Below are positions 48,309 through 60,560 of a stretch of DNA of 64,000 bases, in pieces (the stretch's first letter is position 1; every line of letters starts with the position of its first letter). The stretch covers positions 24,935,548-24,999,547 of the forward strand of contig CM033109.1 of NCBI GenBank assembly GCA_019321725.1. Reading direction: 5' to 3'. The position numbers were made by a program, and so were the translations under genes. The notes under the pieces are model-generated. The model ran no database searches. It was given only the letters and a program-made list of their open reading frames with translations, and was not told the DNA's origin. The DNA comes from Paulownia fortunei. Lineage: Eukaryota; Streptophyta; Magnoliopsida; Lamiales; Paulowniaceae.

Positions 48309-50500
48309 TTATGTATTGCGCCGACAATAACATTAATTTTCATCTGAAAGAATACCAAAAGAGTTGTGCTTGTTGCTGCAAAATAATGAATAGCTCCATA
48401 ACTAAAATTTCACTGGTTTTATAAATGATAAGTTCTTGAAGAAAGATTATTAAGCTGGAAAGAAAACTCACCAGTTTTTCATCAAAGTTCATGGAATCCA
48501 TTAATTTCCATGTATTTTTTACCAAAATTTGTTATTTTCTAGACAAAACTATTCAAGAATGCATTTAATTTTAATGGCTTTTCAAAGGGGTGTTTGATCA
48601 CATTCCACCTATTTTTTGAACTTTTGTTTTACTTGGATAAAGTGCCATTAGTTGGCTATTTGCTTCTTAAATTTAAAATTAATATTGTCAGACAAATAAG
48701 GGAACAATAGGGTCAACTTGAAAAGATTGTGAAAAAAATAAAAAATAAAATAAATATTAAGCAAAGGTAAGACTTTTATTTACTTCCATTGTTATGCTTT
48801 ATGAATTTCATATTATTATTTTTTCAGTTATGGAATAGCTTAAATTTCATGTTATTCGGTCATCTACAATTACATATCTATGTTTACAGCATTTTTCTAT
48901 GAGCATATAATATATTTAACGAAAGAAAACAGACAAAATATGTGTAGACAGGTGAATTTTATCTTCATGTCATAAAAAAAGATCTTAATTTGATTGTGAG
49001 TTTGGGTTATATCTGGAGATTTTGCCTTTCACATGTAGATTCTATACATTAAACTACTTGAATGAAATTGGTTGGATTTGGAAGTACAAAACAGGGGGGG
49101 GGAAAACATATATATTAGCAACAATCAGCTTACATTATGTCTCAAATGTCATAACTCTGCATCCAAAAAGCAAAGTAATTTCTGAAAAGAGCTTAAATAA
49201 CATTTAAGACTAAATTTTGTGCATAATATCTATCTCAAAAGCTGAAGCTCAGCAAATAACGTCATACAGCATGATGGAAAGATGATCTTGGAACAGGTTG
49301 CCAATGGTGCAAAACCACATATATGCTTGAGATTTCGATTTCAAGAATATACGTTTGAAAACCAGACAGGTATTTGAACACTTGCCTTTAGATGCTAGCT
49401 TATCTAATATAAAACTGAGGATTATTATTTTGATTTCCCAGTGTGTTCTTATGCTTGAGCTTGTCACATTCAGAATTCTTTGAGAGTGATAAATGTTTTA
49501 AATTAATCTGATATGTTAAACAGTCAACGATTACATAGTTTGATACATAAAAAATAAGAGAAAACAGATGTTCACAAGTCAAGGCCTAGTGAATCTTCTT
49601 TCTTGACCTACTATATCATTTCGCCTCAATAATTTGATGATGATTTATCTTATCAATATCAAAATGATTAACAATGTTGAAGAGGAGGTTCAAAGAGAGA
49701 GTGAGACAAGGATATAGGAGGACTGTAGCTTGAAAAAGTTAGGCCATTGATTTGGGTTCGCTGATGTTATGGCTGTTTCATGTTGGTTGTGTTACTAGTA
49801 CAGATCGAGAAACAACATTTGATTGGAAAAGCTGAGATTGTTGCTGATGTCTTGAGACTATGAATTTGTAGGCCCAGCTAGTTGTTGAAGTTATTGCCTG
49901 CAGTGGAAAATTTTCTCTTTATCTCCAAAAGCTACGAGGTAGTTTTCTGGCCCATTAAATTATCTTCGTATCTTCTTGTGCTGCATGTTGCTCTTGATAG
50001 AGGGCCATGGGCCTTGTTGGAAGGTATCCATAATTACCGTGATGAAAATTGAATTTTGATTCTTGAATTCCATACCTAAATTTATACAGAAGACTGCCCA
50101 TTTGAGGAATCGGCTTCCTTTTCTTAAATTCAAGATATCAAAGCACAAAATTCGAAATCGGGAATTGATTTACTTATTCAAATGAGATTTGCAATTAAAA
50201 TAAAGCAAACTAGCCAACAGGATACCAGGTTCATCATGAGCTCATGGTATCGTAAGTGTAAGATATTGCAATACTAAAAGAATCAAAAGTGTGTCTAAAA
50301 TACCAGGTCCCACTCCATGCGGTTAATGTTAACAATATAAAACCAGCAATTACAAAAACCTATTGATTTTTTCACTATCTCCTTAGTCCAGGATGGTACA
50401 AAAGAATCTCAACAGGAACCATAGAAATCATTCGTAGACAAACCATTAATCCTCAAATGATAACAGTGCACTCATATATAACTCGTTTAACTTCTATAAC
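48309..50500. other. AT-rich spacer
   Basis: No gene is supported. The part close to 50500 is probably the 3' UTR of the KH protein gene. A run of nine Gs lies near 49094-49102. Confidence 0.4.
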
Positions 50501-53500
50501 TCATTTAACTCCTACGGAAGCCATCAGGTCCTCATACTCTGGATCACTTTCACTGTGCACCCTTGTTGCATTACCACCCATTTGAGGGTTGAAAGACACC
50601 GAAGTAGGAGAGAAAGGATCATATATCTGCTGACCACCAGAAGAGCTAGAAAATGGCCTTCCAGGATGGTTTCCAAAATGTTGATGTGGAGTCGGAAACC
50701 TTTGTGGGCGAGTTGCACCAGGAAGGTGATTTTCCTGAATGTGCATCTGACTTCCTGGTCTGGGAGGAAAAGGACCAGAAGAGTTATTAATAGGGTGAGG
50801 AGGAACAAAGTTCCTTGGTTGCATATGTGGGACTGTAACCGATGCAACAGTATTATGACCTGGCATTATCGGATGTCTAGGCGGACCTAGAGGGACTGTT
50901 GGACCTCCAGCAAAGTTCGTAGGAATCTGTGCCCTTGGTTGATTGATCGGATGACTAACCTGAGGCCTTGGGAAACCCTGAACAGGCCTCAACAATGGAG
51001 ACTGAGGTGCTAAAGATGCCTGCCCGGCTTGAACTGGAGGTCTTACATTGTGATGTGCAGGTTGACTGCTTTGCCAAACCTGAGAAGCTGCATTCGGTGG
51101 GCGGTGAGGCTGAAAAGTGAAATCACTAGAACTCGGTTGTTGAGGTCTTGGAATTGCCGCAGAAAGAGGTTTTATGGAATCAAAATTGTGAGCACTTCCA
51201 GAAAAAGAACTGGGGATTCCAGGTTGAGGAAGTGATGCTGAAGATTGCACCATGAAAGGCATAGGTGGTGTTCCGGGTATACCACTTGAGGATGGTGCGC
51301 GCATTGCCACTTGGGGCATAGCAGGCTGTGCAGGTCCAATTGATGAAGGTGCTGATTCAGATGCTGCTGGTGGAAGCAAGGGAGAGAAGCCCCCTCGAGA
51401 TTGTTGGCTTGCCACTGCCCCAGCAGGTTGGGATGGACCAGATAGAGGTGAAATCATATTGTTAGGGATATTCACCAGTGGTGCTCCAGATACAACCATG
51501 TTCTGTGAAGCCATGGCATTATGTCCATGGGAAGGAACAACCGGCGGATTCATTGGCATGATGTAGGTTAGACCTTGAGATGCTGAAGTGCTCACAGGTG
51601 ACGGTAACCATCTGGTGGATTCACCGGCAGAGGGGCGTGGCTTGTCAGAAAATGCTGCTAGAGAAGCAGACTGAGGTGATGTGGATATGACTGGTCTTAC
51701 ATTATAGGGAGGCCCTGTTAGGGAGAGCTGGGCAGTTACTGAATGTAAAATTGGCACAGCAGTATTTCTAGGTCCACCAGTTTGGCCTAGTGGGGGTGCC
51801 TGTTGCATGTATGGTGGCTGTAAAGCATGAGGTCTGGAGGGAACAACGGAAGGATTTTGCAAGACCGGGCTAAAACTTGCAGCTATGACTGGTCGGGGAC
51901 CAAATAATGAAGGCATGTTTGTGGGATTAAAAGGCGAGGAAGATACTTGGACAGTGTTACTGAGTAATGGTGCAGAAGAATTTGCAGGGGTGACAAATCC
52001 AGACTGCGGATACGTTGGAGTATGAGTTGGGCCTGCAGGAAACCATGCTTGAGGATATTGTGGAAATTGTGGAAATTGACCTTGAGAAGGTGGAAAAGAT
52101 CCGGCATATGGCTGAGCTGTTCCATGGTTCATCAGTGCAGGTGCTATGATGGAGTTAGACATGCTTTGACTCGGATGAGTATTCACATTATCCACATAAT
52201 CTGCTGTCGATGTTGTCGAAGATGACACAGGATTCACCTAATACAAATCCGAAATAGTATTAACATAGAGACAAGCACAAAGTAAAACAGCTAAATCTTT
52301 TGGTTCGGGGATTTACACATACTGAAACACGGGTGAGTAACAGTTCAATCAAAGCCACAGCTGCATCAATTTTCTCAAATGTGTCCGCTGATACATGTAC
52401 ATACAGATCTTCATAAGCATTCTCTATTTCTTTTCCATCAGTAGGAGTAAGTTCAACCTGAAAAGAATATAGGAAGAAAATAGTTAGCAAGCATGTAAGT
52501 TACACTAAGTTGAGGATAAAGACTGAAGACGTGGTATAACAAAAATATATTTTTCCAGTGTTCTATTACCTTCCCTCCCGTATCTGCCTTTGTGCCATAA
52601 ACTTGTATTTTAGCTCCTGTTTCCTGATTTGCGTTGTTATCATCCCAAAGCAAGAAAAACGTTTAAGTTACATATGATGGCATAACTTTGTTAGTGATAT
52701 TGATGAACACAACAAATAGATCCCACAGCATTGGCACACAAGGGCAACAAAGAGTACATACCTTTTCCAGTCGCTTTTGAGTATCACTTGCAAGGCCAAA
52801 TACTAAACCAATAAAATTGTACCCAGGATACTCTTTGATCTGCATAGACAGATTTAAACAGGCTCTCTTAAGGAACTATCACTTCATTTCTTATTCACAT
52901 ACGAGAACTGCAAGCGTTCTTGCAAATGAAATAATGGTAATGTTGCTACGATCATCTTGTCTAAACAGTTAAAAGTCACCTTAAAGGAACTCAAACCATA
53001 AGTATACTAAAAGAGTAAACTGCACAGTGTTACCCTGTTATGTGTATTGGTCATCTCAGCAATATGGATATAGTTTACATCATTTCTATGTACGATCAAC
53101 AGTAAACTGTTACTTTGAACATGTCATAACCACAGGAAATTCAAGAAAGAAAGAACTTCCGAAATACATCATCAATAACCCCTGCCAGTCCATTACCTAA
53201 ATCCTCAACAGCTTTCTGCCAAAATTCTAATATTCTCTTCTAGTGATGGTATTTTTTTATTTTATTTTTGAAAACCTCAGTTATCATGACTTCTCATCTT
53301 TCTAAGCACACAATCCCTAGAAATAAGAGGAAAGGTAAAAGGTAAAGTGAGCATACATCCTTTATACTTTTCAGCATGCTGATATTGGTTTTATAGGAAG
53401 ATAAGGTCTGTATAGCAGAAGATAATATTTTTTTGGTCAATCCATCCACTATTGAACCAAATTATGTATACTTAAAGGGCTCTGGGCCTTGCAGTTGAAT

Positions 53501-55755
53501 TCTCCACTTATTCTATCTCTTATTGTAGTAATTGGCTTGGAAAACAAACTTATCAATCAGATCGAGTGAAAGGTAATAGGTGTAAAATAACCTAATATGC
53601 TTGAACTGAAATACTAGATAAAGGATCTATTATAGACTCAAAGAAGTTATGTTATTGTACTATTAGATATAATTGAATCAGCTCACACTTTCCTCTTGAA
53701 ATTACTAGTTTAGATTTGCTTTTTTCTTTATTTGGCACCTTTGTATTAAACCTTCGTATTACAGAAAATAATTGGAGCACAAAATGGAGAGATGATAATA
53801 AAATTAAGAGAGCTAAAAGTTGGCACTCTTCTAGAGGGTAAAACGACTAAGAGACCTTTCACCGGAAAAGGGCAATAAGGCCAAAAAAACTCTTGAGCTT
53901 GTACATACTAATGTTTGTGGAAATCCAATGACCATACAAACTAGAGGTGGTTATGAATATTTCGTCACATTTATTGACAATTATTCAAAATATGGTTCCG
54001 GTTACCTAATGCAAAGGAAATCTAAAACTTTTGGAAAGTTTAAAGAATTCCAAGCTGAGGCCGAAATGCAATTAGGTAAATCCTTAACATCTTTAAGATT
54101 AGATCGAAGAGGCGAGTATGTTGATACTGAATTCAAGGACTATATGCTAGAGCATGGTATTTTGTACCAACTCACAGCACCTATAACTCCTCGACAAAAT
54201 GGTGCTGCTGAGAGGAGAAACCGGACTTTACTTGATATGGTGAGGTCCATGAGTCAAGGAAGAATCACCGAAAAAACAGTAGCACTAAAAAATGACCCAG
54301 CCTTCTTACTTTCTTATCCGGGATGGATTCATTGTTAGTATTAAACATTACATATTCAATGCACTTTCCTGTTGCATCATTCATTTGTTTCAAGAAGTAA
54401 AGATCCTAGAGTGTACCAAACGTATGCTAAAACTATCAATTTCAGAGGCATGTCTGATTGTGAGGAAGATTACCTAGTAAGGTTAAGCTACCTAATACAA
54501 CATAACATTGATACAAAAAATAAAAAATAAATAAATCTAATACAACATAACAGAGCATGTTTTTCCATCCGAACACCAAGTAATGGCATGTGTAGCACCT
54601 CACAGCTAGCCATGCTTTGAATGCAATCAAAAACAAAGAATTGTAATAAAAGGAAGTAAAATGCATGTATAGATATTCACTCACAGGAATTGGAACTTTT
54701 GCCTCTTTTAGCAGAGGTTTGTAATCAGCGGGAGCCTTATAGGTTGGATTTAACTTTAGTATTTCACCTGGAATTAATTTAAAAAATAAAGAAATTAAAG
54801 TTAAAAAAAAACAATAAGAGAAAAATAGCATAGATATCTGTGGAATTCTTCTTCATACCAATAATTTCACGCCTTTCAAGTTCCAGCTGTTCCGATTCCT
54901 ATAATCCATATCTTGTAGTGTAAGTACCACAAAAGCTAAAGAATATAAAGACCAAAGTGAAACCATCCTTAAAAATCAGCTGACCTCCTTGCTAAGCTGA
55001 TGATCTGATGTCTTCCCATATTGAAATTCTGATGTGGATAACGAGCCTTCATTATCCTCAAGTTCCAGTGCCCCTAGAGTCAGCTGTTGTGATATTTGAT
55101 TGATCCGAGTCTGTCCAAAATTCGTACCACCACAAAGGCAGCAATATCATCACTTAGAAGCACCTGGGATGTGAAGTTGATGCGAGCCACTCACAAAGAA
55201 GACACTGACATTTTTGCACCCAATGCGAAAAGGAAATTCTTAAATTGCACTGAGCAATTATATTCCTCCCACATATTTGGGGCTACTAGTGCCCCCAACC
55301 TAATCCTATAAATTTGAATTCTACTTACCAAGAAAATCTCCAAAAGCAAAATACCAGGACTCAGAAAAAATGTAAAGAGAGCAAACAAACATTCAACTGC
55401 ATGAATCTTTCAGGAAAACTACTAAACAAATATTTTAAAAAGAAAGCTGAATCCCATATACCTGATATGCCAATGCTCTCCCTTTTCGAACAGTGGTATC
55501 CAGGGTTAAATCAGGTCCCCATTTGGTTTTCCTCTGCGCCTGATTAGTAGCTTCCTCGTTCGTCAAATCAGCATCCCCCTTTTTAGTGCCTCGATATACA
55601 GGAACCAATGAACCTGATAGCTTGTTTTTTGGGATGACAAATCCTGATTTTTTTGCAAACATCGACATCTTTGGGCCACTTGTTGATGCTGTGGATGAAG
55701 GAGTTGTTACAGTAGTCTGAATATCACCAGATGCATGCTCAACCTCTGTGCCCAT
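50501..55755 (-). CDS. SF1/BBP-type KH-domain RNA-binding protein (8 coding exons, 848 aa)
   Basis: Exons in transcript order: 55755-55462, 55110-54985, 54898-54859, 54767-54685, 52839-52762, 52623-52570, 52457-52323, 52237-50501. All are in phase with GT-AG boundaries. The start MGTEVEHASG (55755) follows a splice acceptor at 55762-55763, with a likely untranslated exon ending at 56655. The N-terminal part has KSGFVIPKNKLSGSLVPVYRG and KTKWGPDLT...RKGRALAYQTRINQISQQL, like the SF1 helix-hairpin region. The KH domain spans about 178-268 (IKEYPGYNFIGLVFG, then DTQKRLEKETGAKIQVYG). The usual GPRG loop reads GLAS (196-199). Residues 271-848 are rich in Pro, Ser, Gln and Ala and end DPEYEDLMASVGVK. 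No zinc knuckles are present, unlike canonical SF1. A role in branch-point recognition or other pre-mRNA processing is inferred from the domain only. Confidence 0.88.
53870..54345 (+). mobile_element. Ty1/copia integrase fragment in an intron of the KH gene
   Basis: Lies on the opposite strand to the host gene, inside the 1.85-kb intron 52840-54684. It shows LELVHTNVCG (one frame), then GGYEYFVTFIDNYSKYG, LRLDRRGEYVDTEF and PRQNGAAERRNRTLLDMVRSM, that is, the start of the integrase core through the region of the catalytic glutamate. The usual SDRGGEY motif reads LDRRGEY here. No LTRs or other domains are nearby, so it is a decayed partial copy, from a lineage different from the element at 11788-16688. 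Confidence 0.88.
54492..54552. repeat. 16-bp direct repeat bracketing a 29-bp A-rich insert
   Basis: CTAATACAACATAACA occurs at 54492-54507 and 54537-54552. The 29 bases between are A-rich with AAAT repeats, as in the tail of a LINE or SINE. It lies in the same KH-gene intron as the copia fragment. Confidence 0.8.
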
Positions 55756-56880
55756 CTTACTCTGCAAGCATGCTTCACCCATCACTTAAACATCAGGAAT
55801 TAATTGCTTTGTGTATGAGTCATTGTTAATAAAACAACCTTTACAAACAGTTACTGTAATAACTAGTCACTATTAAAGAAATCAAAATGTGTAACTAAAA
55901 TGCTAAACTCCAAATTCAGCTACCTAAATATGCAGCAATGGCTTAATTGAGAATCAAAAATCACAACTTGGGATGTTCCTTATTTCTCTATTATACTCAA
56001 TCAGCGACAATGTTGCACTTCTGTATTTTTGGCACAATAATGATGCATCGTATTGCGTGATAATCTTTGTGAAGGTGTTATAATCAAATGCCAACACTGA
56101 AGAACAAGAGTGTGAATAAGCAGAAAAACAGAGACATAGTTACTTGATGATTATCTAGATAAGGGATCTTGCAATAACTGAATTCACAAACTGAAGAAAA
56201 TCCAGTACCGGAACTACACGCAAGAAAAAGCAAGTTGTGCCATCAAACATCAGTAGAAAAAAGAGTAATATGTATTCCACTTCTTCTCTTTCTCCCTCCA
56301 TCCCAAGAAATCAATAATCCAAACAAGTCAAAACAAAACATCAAACACCCTCTATGCTTTCATAGAAATAATTGAGACGTAAAAAATACCGACCCTAACA
56401 ACAAACCATCCATGACTTAATTAACAGCTTTTACTTTGCAAATAATTCAACATGAACGTATCCAAATGAGCAATTAAAGACCCAACAAAAATTTGAAACT
56501 TCGAAGTTATGAAAGTTCAACACTTCAGTCGCCATACACTCATATCTCCACCAAAAATCCCACAAAATAAAAAACAAAAACGATCGCAAAACGTTTAACC
56601 ATATGCGTATAGCTCATCTACATCCAATCGAGGCATTTACGTATATATGCATACCTGAAGGGGCAGGATTAAGATACCCAGAGGCGTATATACGGTGAAG
56701 AATATGCGTATAAGAAGGTTAGATTATGCGTAAAAACAAAAAATGGAGGAATTGGGGATATTGCATGAAGAAATAAGCGGGATCCCTTTCAGGGTTTTGA
56801 GTTGGATGTAGAGAGAAGGTACCACTAACCTTGTGAAATAGTGTGATTTCTTCTTGTAGTGAAGAGTTTGATACTTTGGG
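55756..56880 (-). other. 5' leader region and leader intron of the KH gene
   Basis: A donor CTTCAG/GTATGC at 56655/56654 and an acceptor TTGCAG at 55762-55763 define a plausible leader intron of about 0.9 kb. The untranslated first exon would lie upstream of 56655. The transcription start cannot be fixed; the region just above is pyrimidine-rich on the minus strand. Confidence 0.5.
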
Positions 56881-58314
56881 GTTTTGGGGATTTTCTTTTT
56901 TTCTTATTTTATTGTTTCCTTGTTTTAAGGGTGTGTTTGGTTGGGGGCTAAAGTAGACCAAGAGAAAAGGCTATTTTTCTATGGTAATTTTTTGAAAATG
57001 GAGTTGACATTGGCACTCCAAAAAAATGATGTTCTCTATTAAAATACCATAAATATCTTTTATAATACTAAAATTTACTCTAAATGTTATATTATTGAAT
57101 AATATTTAAAGTAAATGATAATGTTGTTCATAGTTAACATGCCATTTGCACTAAATTTTCAAATCAAGATTATCTAACGAGAATAAAGGGTTAATCTAAA
57201 TGTCAAGTTAAATATAGGAAATAAATTACCTTCCCTATCGAATTGAGTAAATTAAAAGGTAGATGTACAAAATAAAAATCATGGTGATTTTGTCTTTCAA
57301 AAAATACCAAATTATGTTTTAATCAAAATGGACTTCAATTGAAGTCCTCAATGAGCTCTTCATTTTCCTATTAATGGGTAATTAATTGAACATAAAAAAA
57401 AATTAACGTCAAACAAGAAGGTTTTAAAAAAATGAATAACAAAAGAAGATTTGGTAACTTGTTGATGGACAATGAAAATCATACACTATTAATTAACCAG
57501 TTATTAATTTAATATCAAATTAGACAATTAATTAAGGCATTTAAAAAACTTTTTTTAAAAAAAAAGACAAAGGCAAAGTAGGATCTTTGCATTTGGTTGC
57601 AATTAAGTGGAAGACAAATATTTTAATTCAAAATTTCCATTAAAATTTGGAATAAAATAATTAAAAAGTATATTTTTATAAAAAAAATACAATTATATTA
57701 CCCTATTAATGGGTACTCTGATCTGTTTGTAAGGAATAAATTCAAAAGTGAGAATATTGTTTTATGGAGTACAAATATCAATTTCCTTTTGAAAATATAA
57801 TGCCAGTCACAGTTTGAATTGCTAATGCGTCTTCTTAACCTAAGATTGAATAACTCTGGCGCACTTATTGCTTATTAATTAGAGTTAGCGACCAAATAAA
57901 AATATAGCACTGAATCATGATTTTAGATATATGTAATACAAGGAAAAATGATATTAGAATTTCTACACGAATAAGATCAAGGCGGGATTGAAGAATCTTT
58001 TTCATCCACGTTTACTAGAATCAATGGCTTAACTCCAAACAGAAAATTCTATTCTACTTTTCCGTTCAACGTTCACTCCCACCAGATCGGAGGCAAAGGT
58101 TGGACATACTAACAATTTATCATTACAGCTCTTCAAATAAAACCGAACTTTGTAATCGACGAAATTTCATGAGACTGCTAACAGAGTACAAATAGGTAAA
58201 ATTGTGAAAGAATTAGCCCTCTAAGGCTAGTGAACAATATCGACTCCAAACAAGTCTTCAACTCATCTATCCAAAACTTCTTTAACAGTTGACAAGAAAT
58301 TCAAATGGCATAAC
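56881..58314. other. AT-rich spacer between KH gene and RPS11
   Basis: No gene is supported. The last 100-200 bases are probably the RPS11 3' UTR. Confidence 0.45.
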
Positions 58315-60493
58315 TCACATCCCTGTAAAGGCCTTCTTCACACGACCAGAAGAACCGGCTGGTATCATCTTAAGAACATTAAACCTCACTGCAAGGTGAT
58401 ATAGAGAGCCATCAAAATTAGATTCCAAAACTTGGCAATTAGGTACATGATGAAGTTTTGATACTAGCCTGCATTGGCCGATGATGACATGGTCACCCTC
58501 TTTCACGCGGAAGCATGGGGATATGTGTGCGGGAATATTTGAATGCCTCTTTTCATATCTAAAGAACAACCGCACTAATCAATGGAAAACACTTGACCGA
58601 AAACATAACATCGTAGCACCTTCAAACAGAATCATACCTTTGGTACTTTTTCACCCAATGCAGGTAGTTCCGCCGAACAATGATTGTTCTCATCATCTTA
58701 GCACTGTGGCAGGTCCCAGCAAGGATACAGCCTCTGATGGACACATTGCCAGTGAAGGGGCATTTCTTATCAATATATGTACCTGGCAAAGAAGAATTTA
58801 ATGCTCATTAGAAAGTAATCAGGCCAACAAAAGTAAGAAAATGATAAAAATATTAGATGAGTAATATAGAAGTCCAAATCTTAATTATCTTTCTTCAGAC
58901 TGTATAAAGACTACATAGCGCTACTAATTAAAAACCGGGTAGCTTCCCAAGAATGGTAGGATCTAATACATTATGCACCAAGTTTTTCGCTTCTTCCAAG
59001 AATGGGTATTATGCCCCCAACTGATCTGAAGAATTCTGGTCTGCTTCAAACACCCTTAACTGACCAAGCTTTATCTTATCCAAAAGTGAATTGAAGAATA
59101 AAACAATCTTAAGAGTCAAAAGGAAAATCTAATAGTGAAGAGCAAATCAAGAACAAGTCAGACAAGACATCATTCTGCTGCTTATAAAGTACAGGACATT
59201 CCACAGCAGGGGTCTATGAAGCAAATGGATATAGATATATGGAGATGGCTGAACCAATTTCAACAATTGATTGTTGTAATTTCACTTTTTCTTAATAATA
59301 TACTTACAAAAGTACGTACAATATAAAAACTTCAATAAACTTGCAAATATAATTGTGAGAGATCTTTAAAAGTTTTCAAAAATTGTGCCTGAGGATATTA
59401 GAATCGCCAAAAAAGAAAAAGAAAAGTTTCACACTAAGCAAGTTACCATATAAAATACTGAAAAAAAATGCATTTTTCTATAATAGTGGGGAAGATAACT
59501 GGAGGAAAGAAAAAAAGACTATGGTGGAAAAAGGAAGGGAGACAAGAATAACAAGTGACTGAGTGTGTGTTAATGATGACTTACAAGAGCATACTAGAAC
59601 GTAATACTTTTATTTCTTCACTAATACAATGTTGCATTCCAGTAAATTAAGAAAGAAGTTGCATCGAAGTGATATGGAAGAGAGCACAAGTGAAACTATT
59701 CTGTCAGTGAAAATATATCATAGTTGAAATTCAACAGAAACCATAAGAGAGGTTCTATTTTGTGAAGATATGATTAAGAATGTTAAGTTGCAAATTATAC
59801 TACAGAAGCATTAGAGTACAGCAACAGTCAAAACTACAGCTAGTAGTGCTAGTACAGCATAAAATTTCCCGTACAATAAACTCTGAATCAATAGTTTCTT
59901 CAAAGCAAAAAGTTAACTAGAGAGCCCAACTCAATAGAATATCTGAAACATATGCAGCATCAACATATTTCACATGCCCGAGAAGCTCATTAAGCGAATT
60001 GATTATGAATATCAACAAACAAAATGATTCAACAGATATTAACACAAACATTAAAAAATATATATACTAATCATAGCAAAAGCAATATAACAAAATACAT
60101 AAAAAGCAAACATAATTAACAAAATCAGACCTTCAATCGCATCGCGCGGTGTTTTGAACCCTAATCCAATGCTCTTCCAGTAGCGGTTGCCCCCCTTCCC
60201 CGGTGCGTTACCCTTCCCCGACTTCTTCGAACTGCAATATCCCGATTTTCCCCCTCAAAACTATTACATTTACACAATTCTAATTCTGCGTAGACAAATG
60301 ATGTAAAATCTTACCAAAGAAACACCTCAGGCTGCTTCAAGAAAGCCTTCTCTGTCTGCAAATCAATAAAAATCAAAATACATTAAAACCACATGCATAC
60401 ACACATATACATGTGTAGATTTGTATATACGATTGATAAATATAGACAGAGCCGGGGGTGCGAGCAGGGTTTAAGGTCTGCCTGTTCCGCCAT
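58315..60493 (-). CDS. RPS11: 40S ribosomal protein S11 (uS17), divergent copy with a 22-codon insertion (180 aa)
   Basis: Exons 60493-60482, 60355-60315, 60231-60131, 58782-58638 and 58558-58315 join in phase. The protein starts [17 protein letters not shown] and carries [92 protein letters not shown] and the tail [15 protein letters not shown], so identity is certain. It belongs to the small ribosomal subunit. Oddities: the first intron has a GC donor (60481-60480), and 22 extra codons (58390-58455) sit between SK and VRFNVLK, where the family is continuous. Nearby positions also differ (RLVSK instead of RPLSK, RGC instead of RGR). Without the insertion the length is 158 aa, as expected. 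It may be a diverging paralogue; no stop or frameshift is present. Confidence 0.92.
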
Positions 60494-60552
60494 GGTTGTT
60501 CACTGCGGAGCTCAGGTGAGTGCTTGACAATGGAGGAACTGGCTGCAGCCAA

Positions 60553-60560
60553 AAACCCTA
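60553..60560 (-). promoter_or_regulatory. Telo box upstream of RPS11
   Basis: AAACCCTA on the plus strand (TAGGGTTT toward the gene), 60-70 bases before the ATG at 60493. Telo boxes are common near transcription starts of plant ribosomal protein genes, which supports this as a genuine RPS11 promoter or leader. Confidence 0.6.

Noticed and set aside
50524..52225. Several open frames of 67-111 codons on both strands
   Set aside because: Shadows of the long last exon of the KH-domain gene, which has the coherent reading frame.
55756..55785. Start of the KH protein at the upstream in-frame ATG (55782)
   Set aside because: A splice acceptor TTGCAG lies between it and the next ATG at 55755, and the latter matches the expected family start better.
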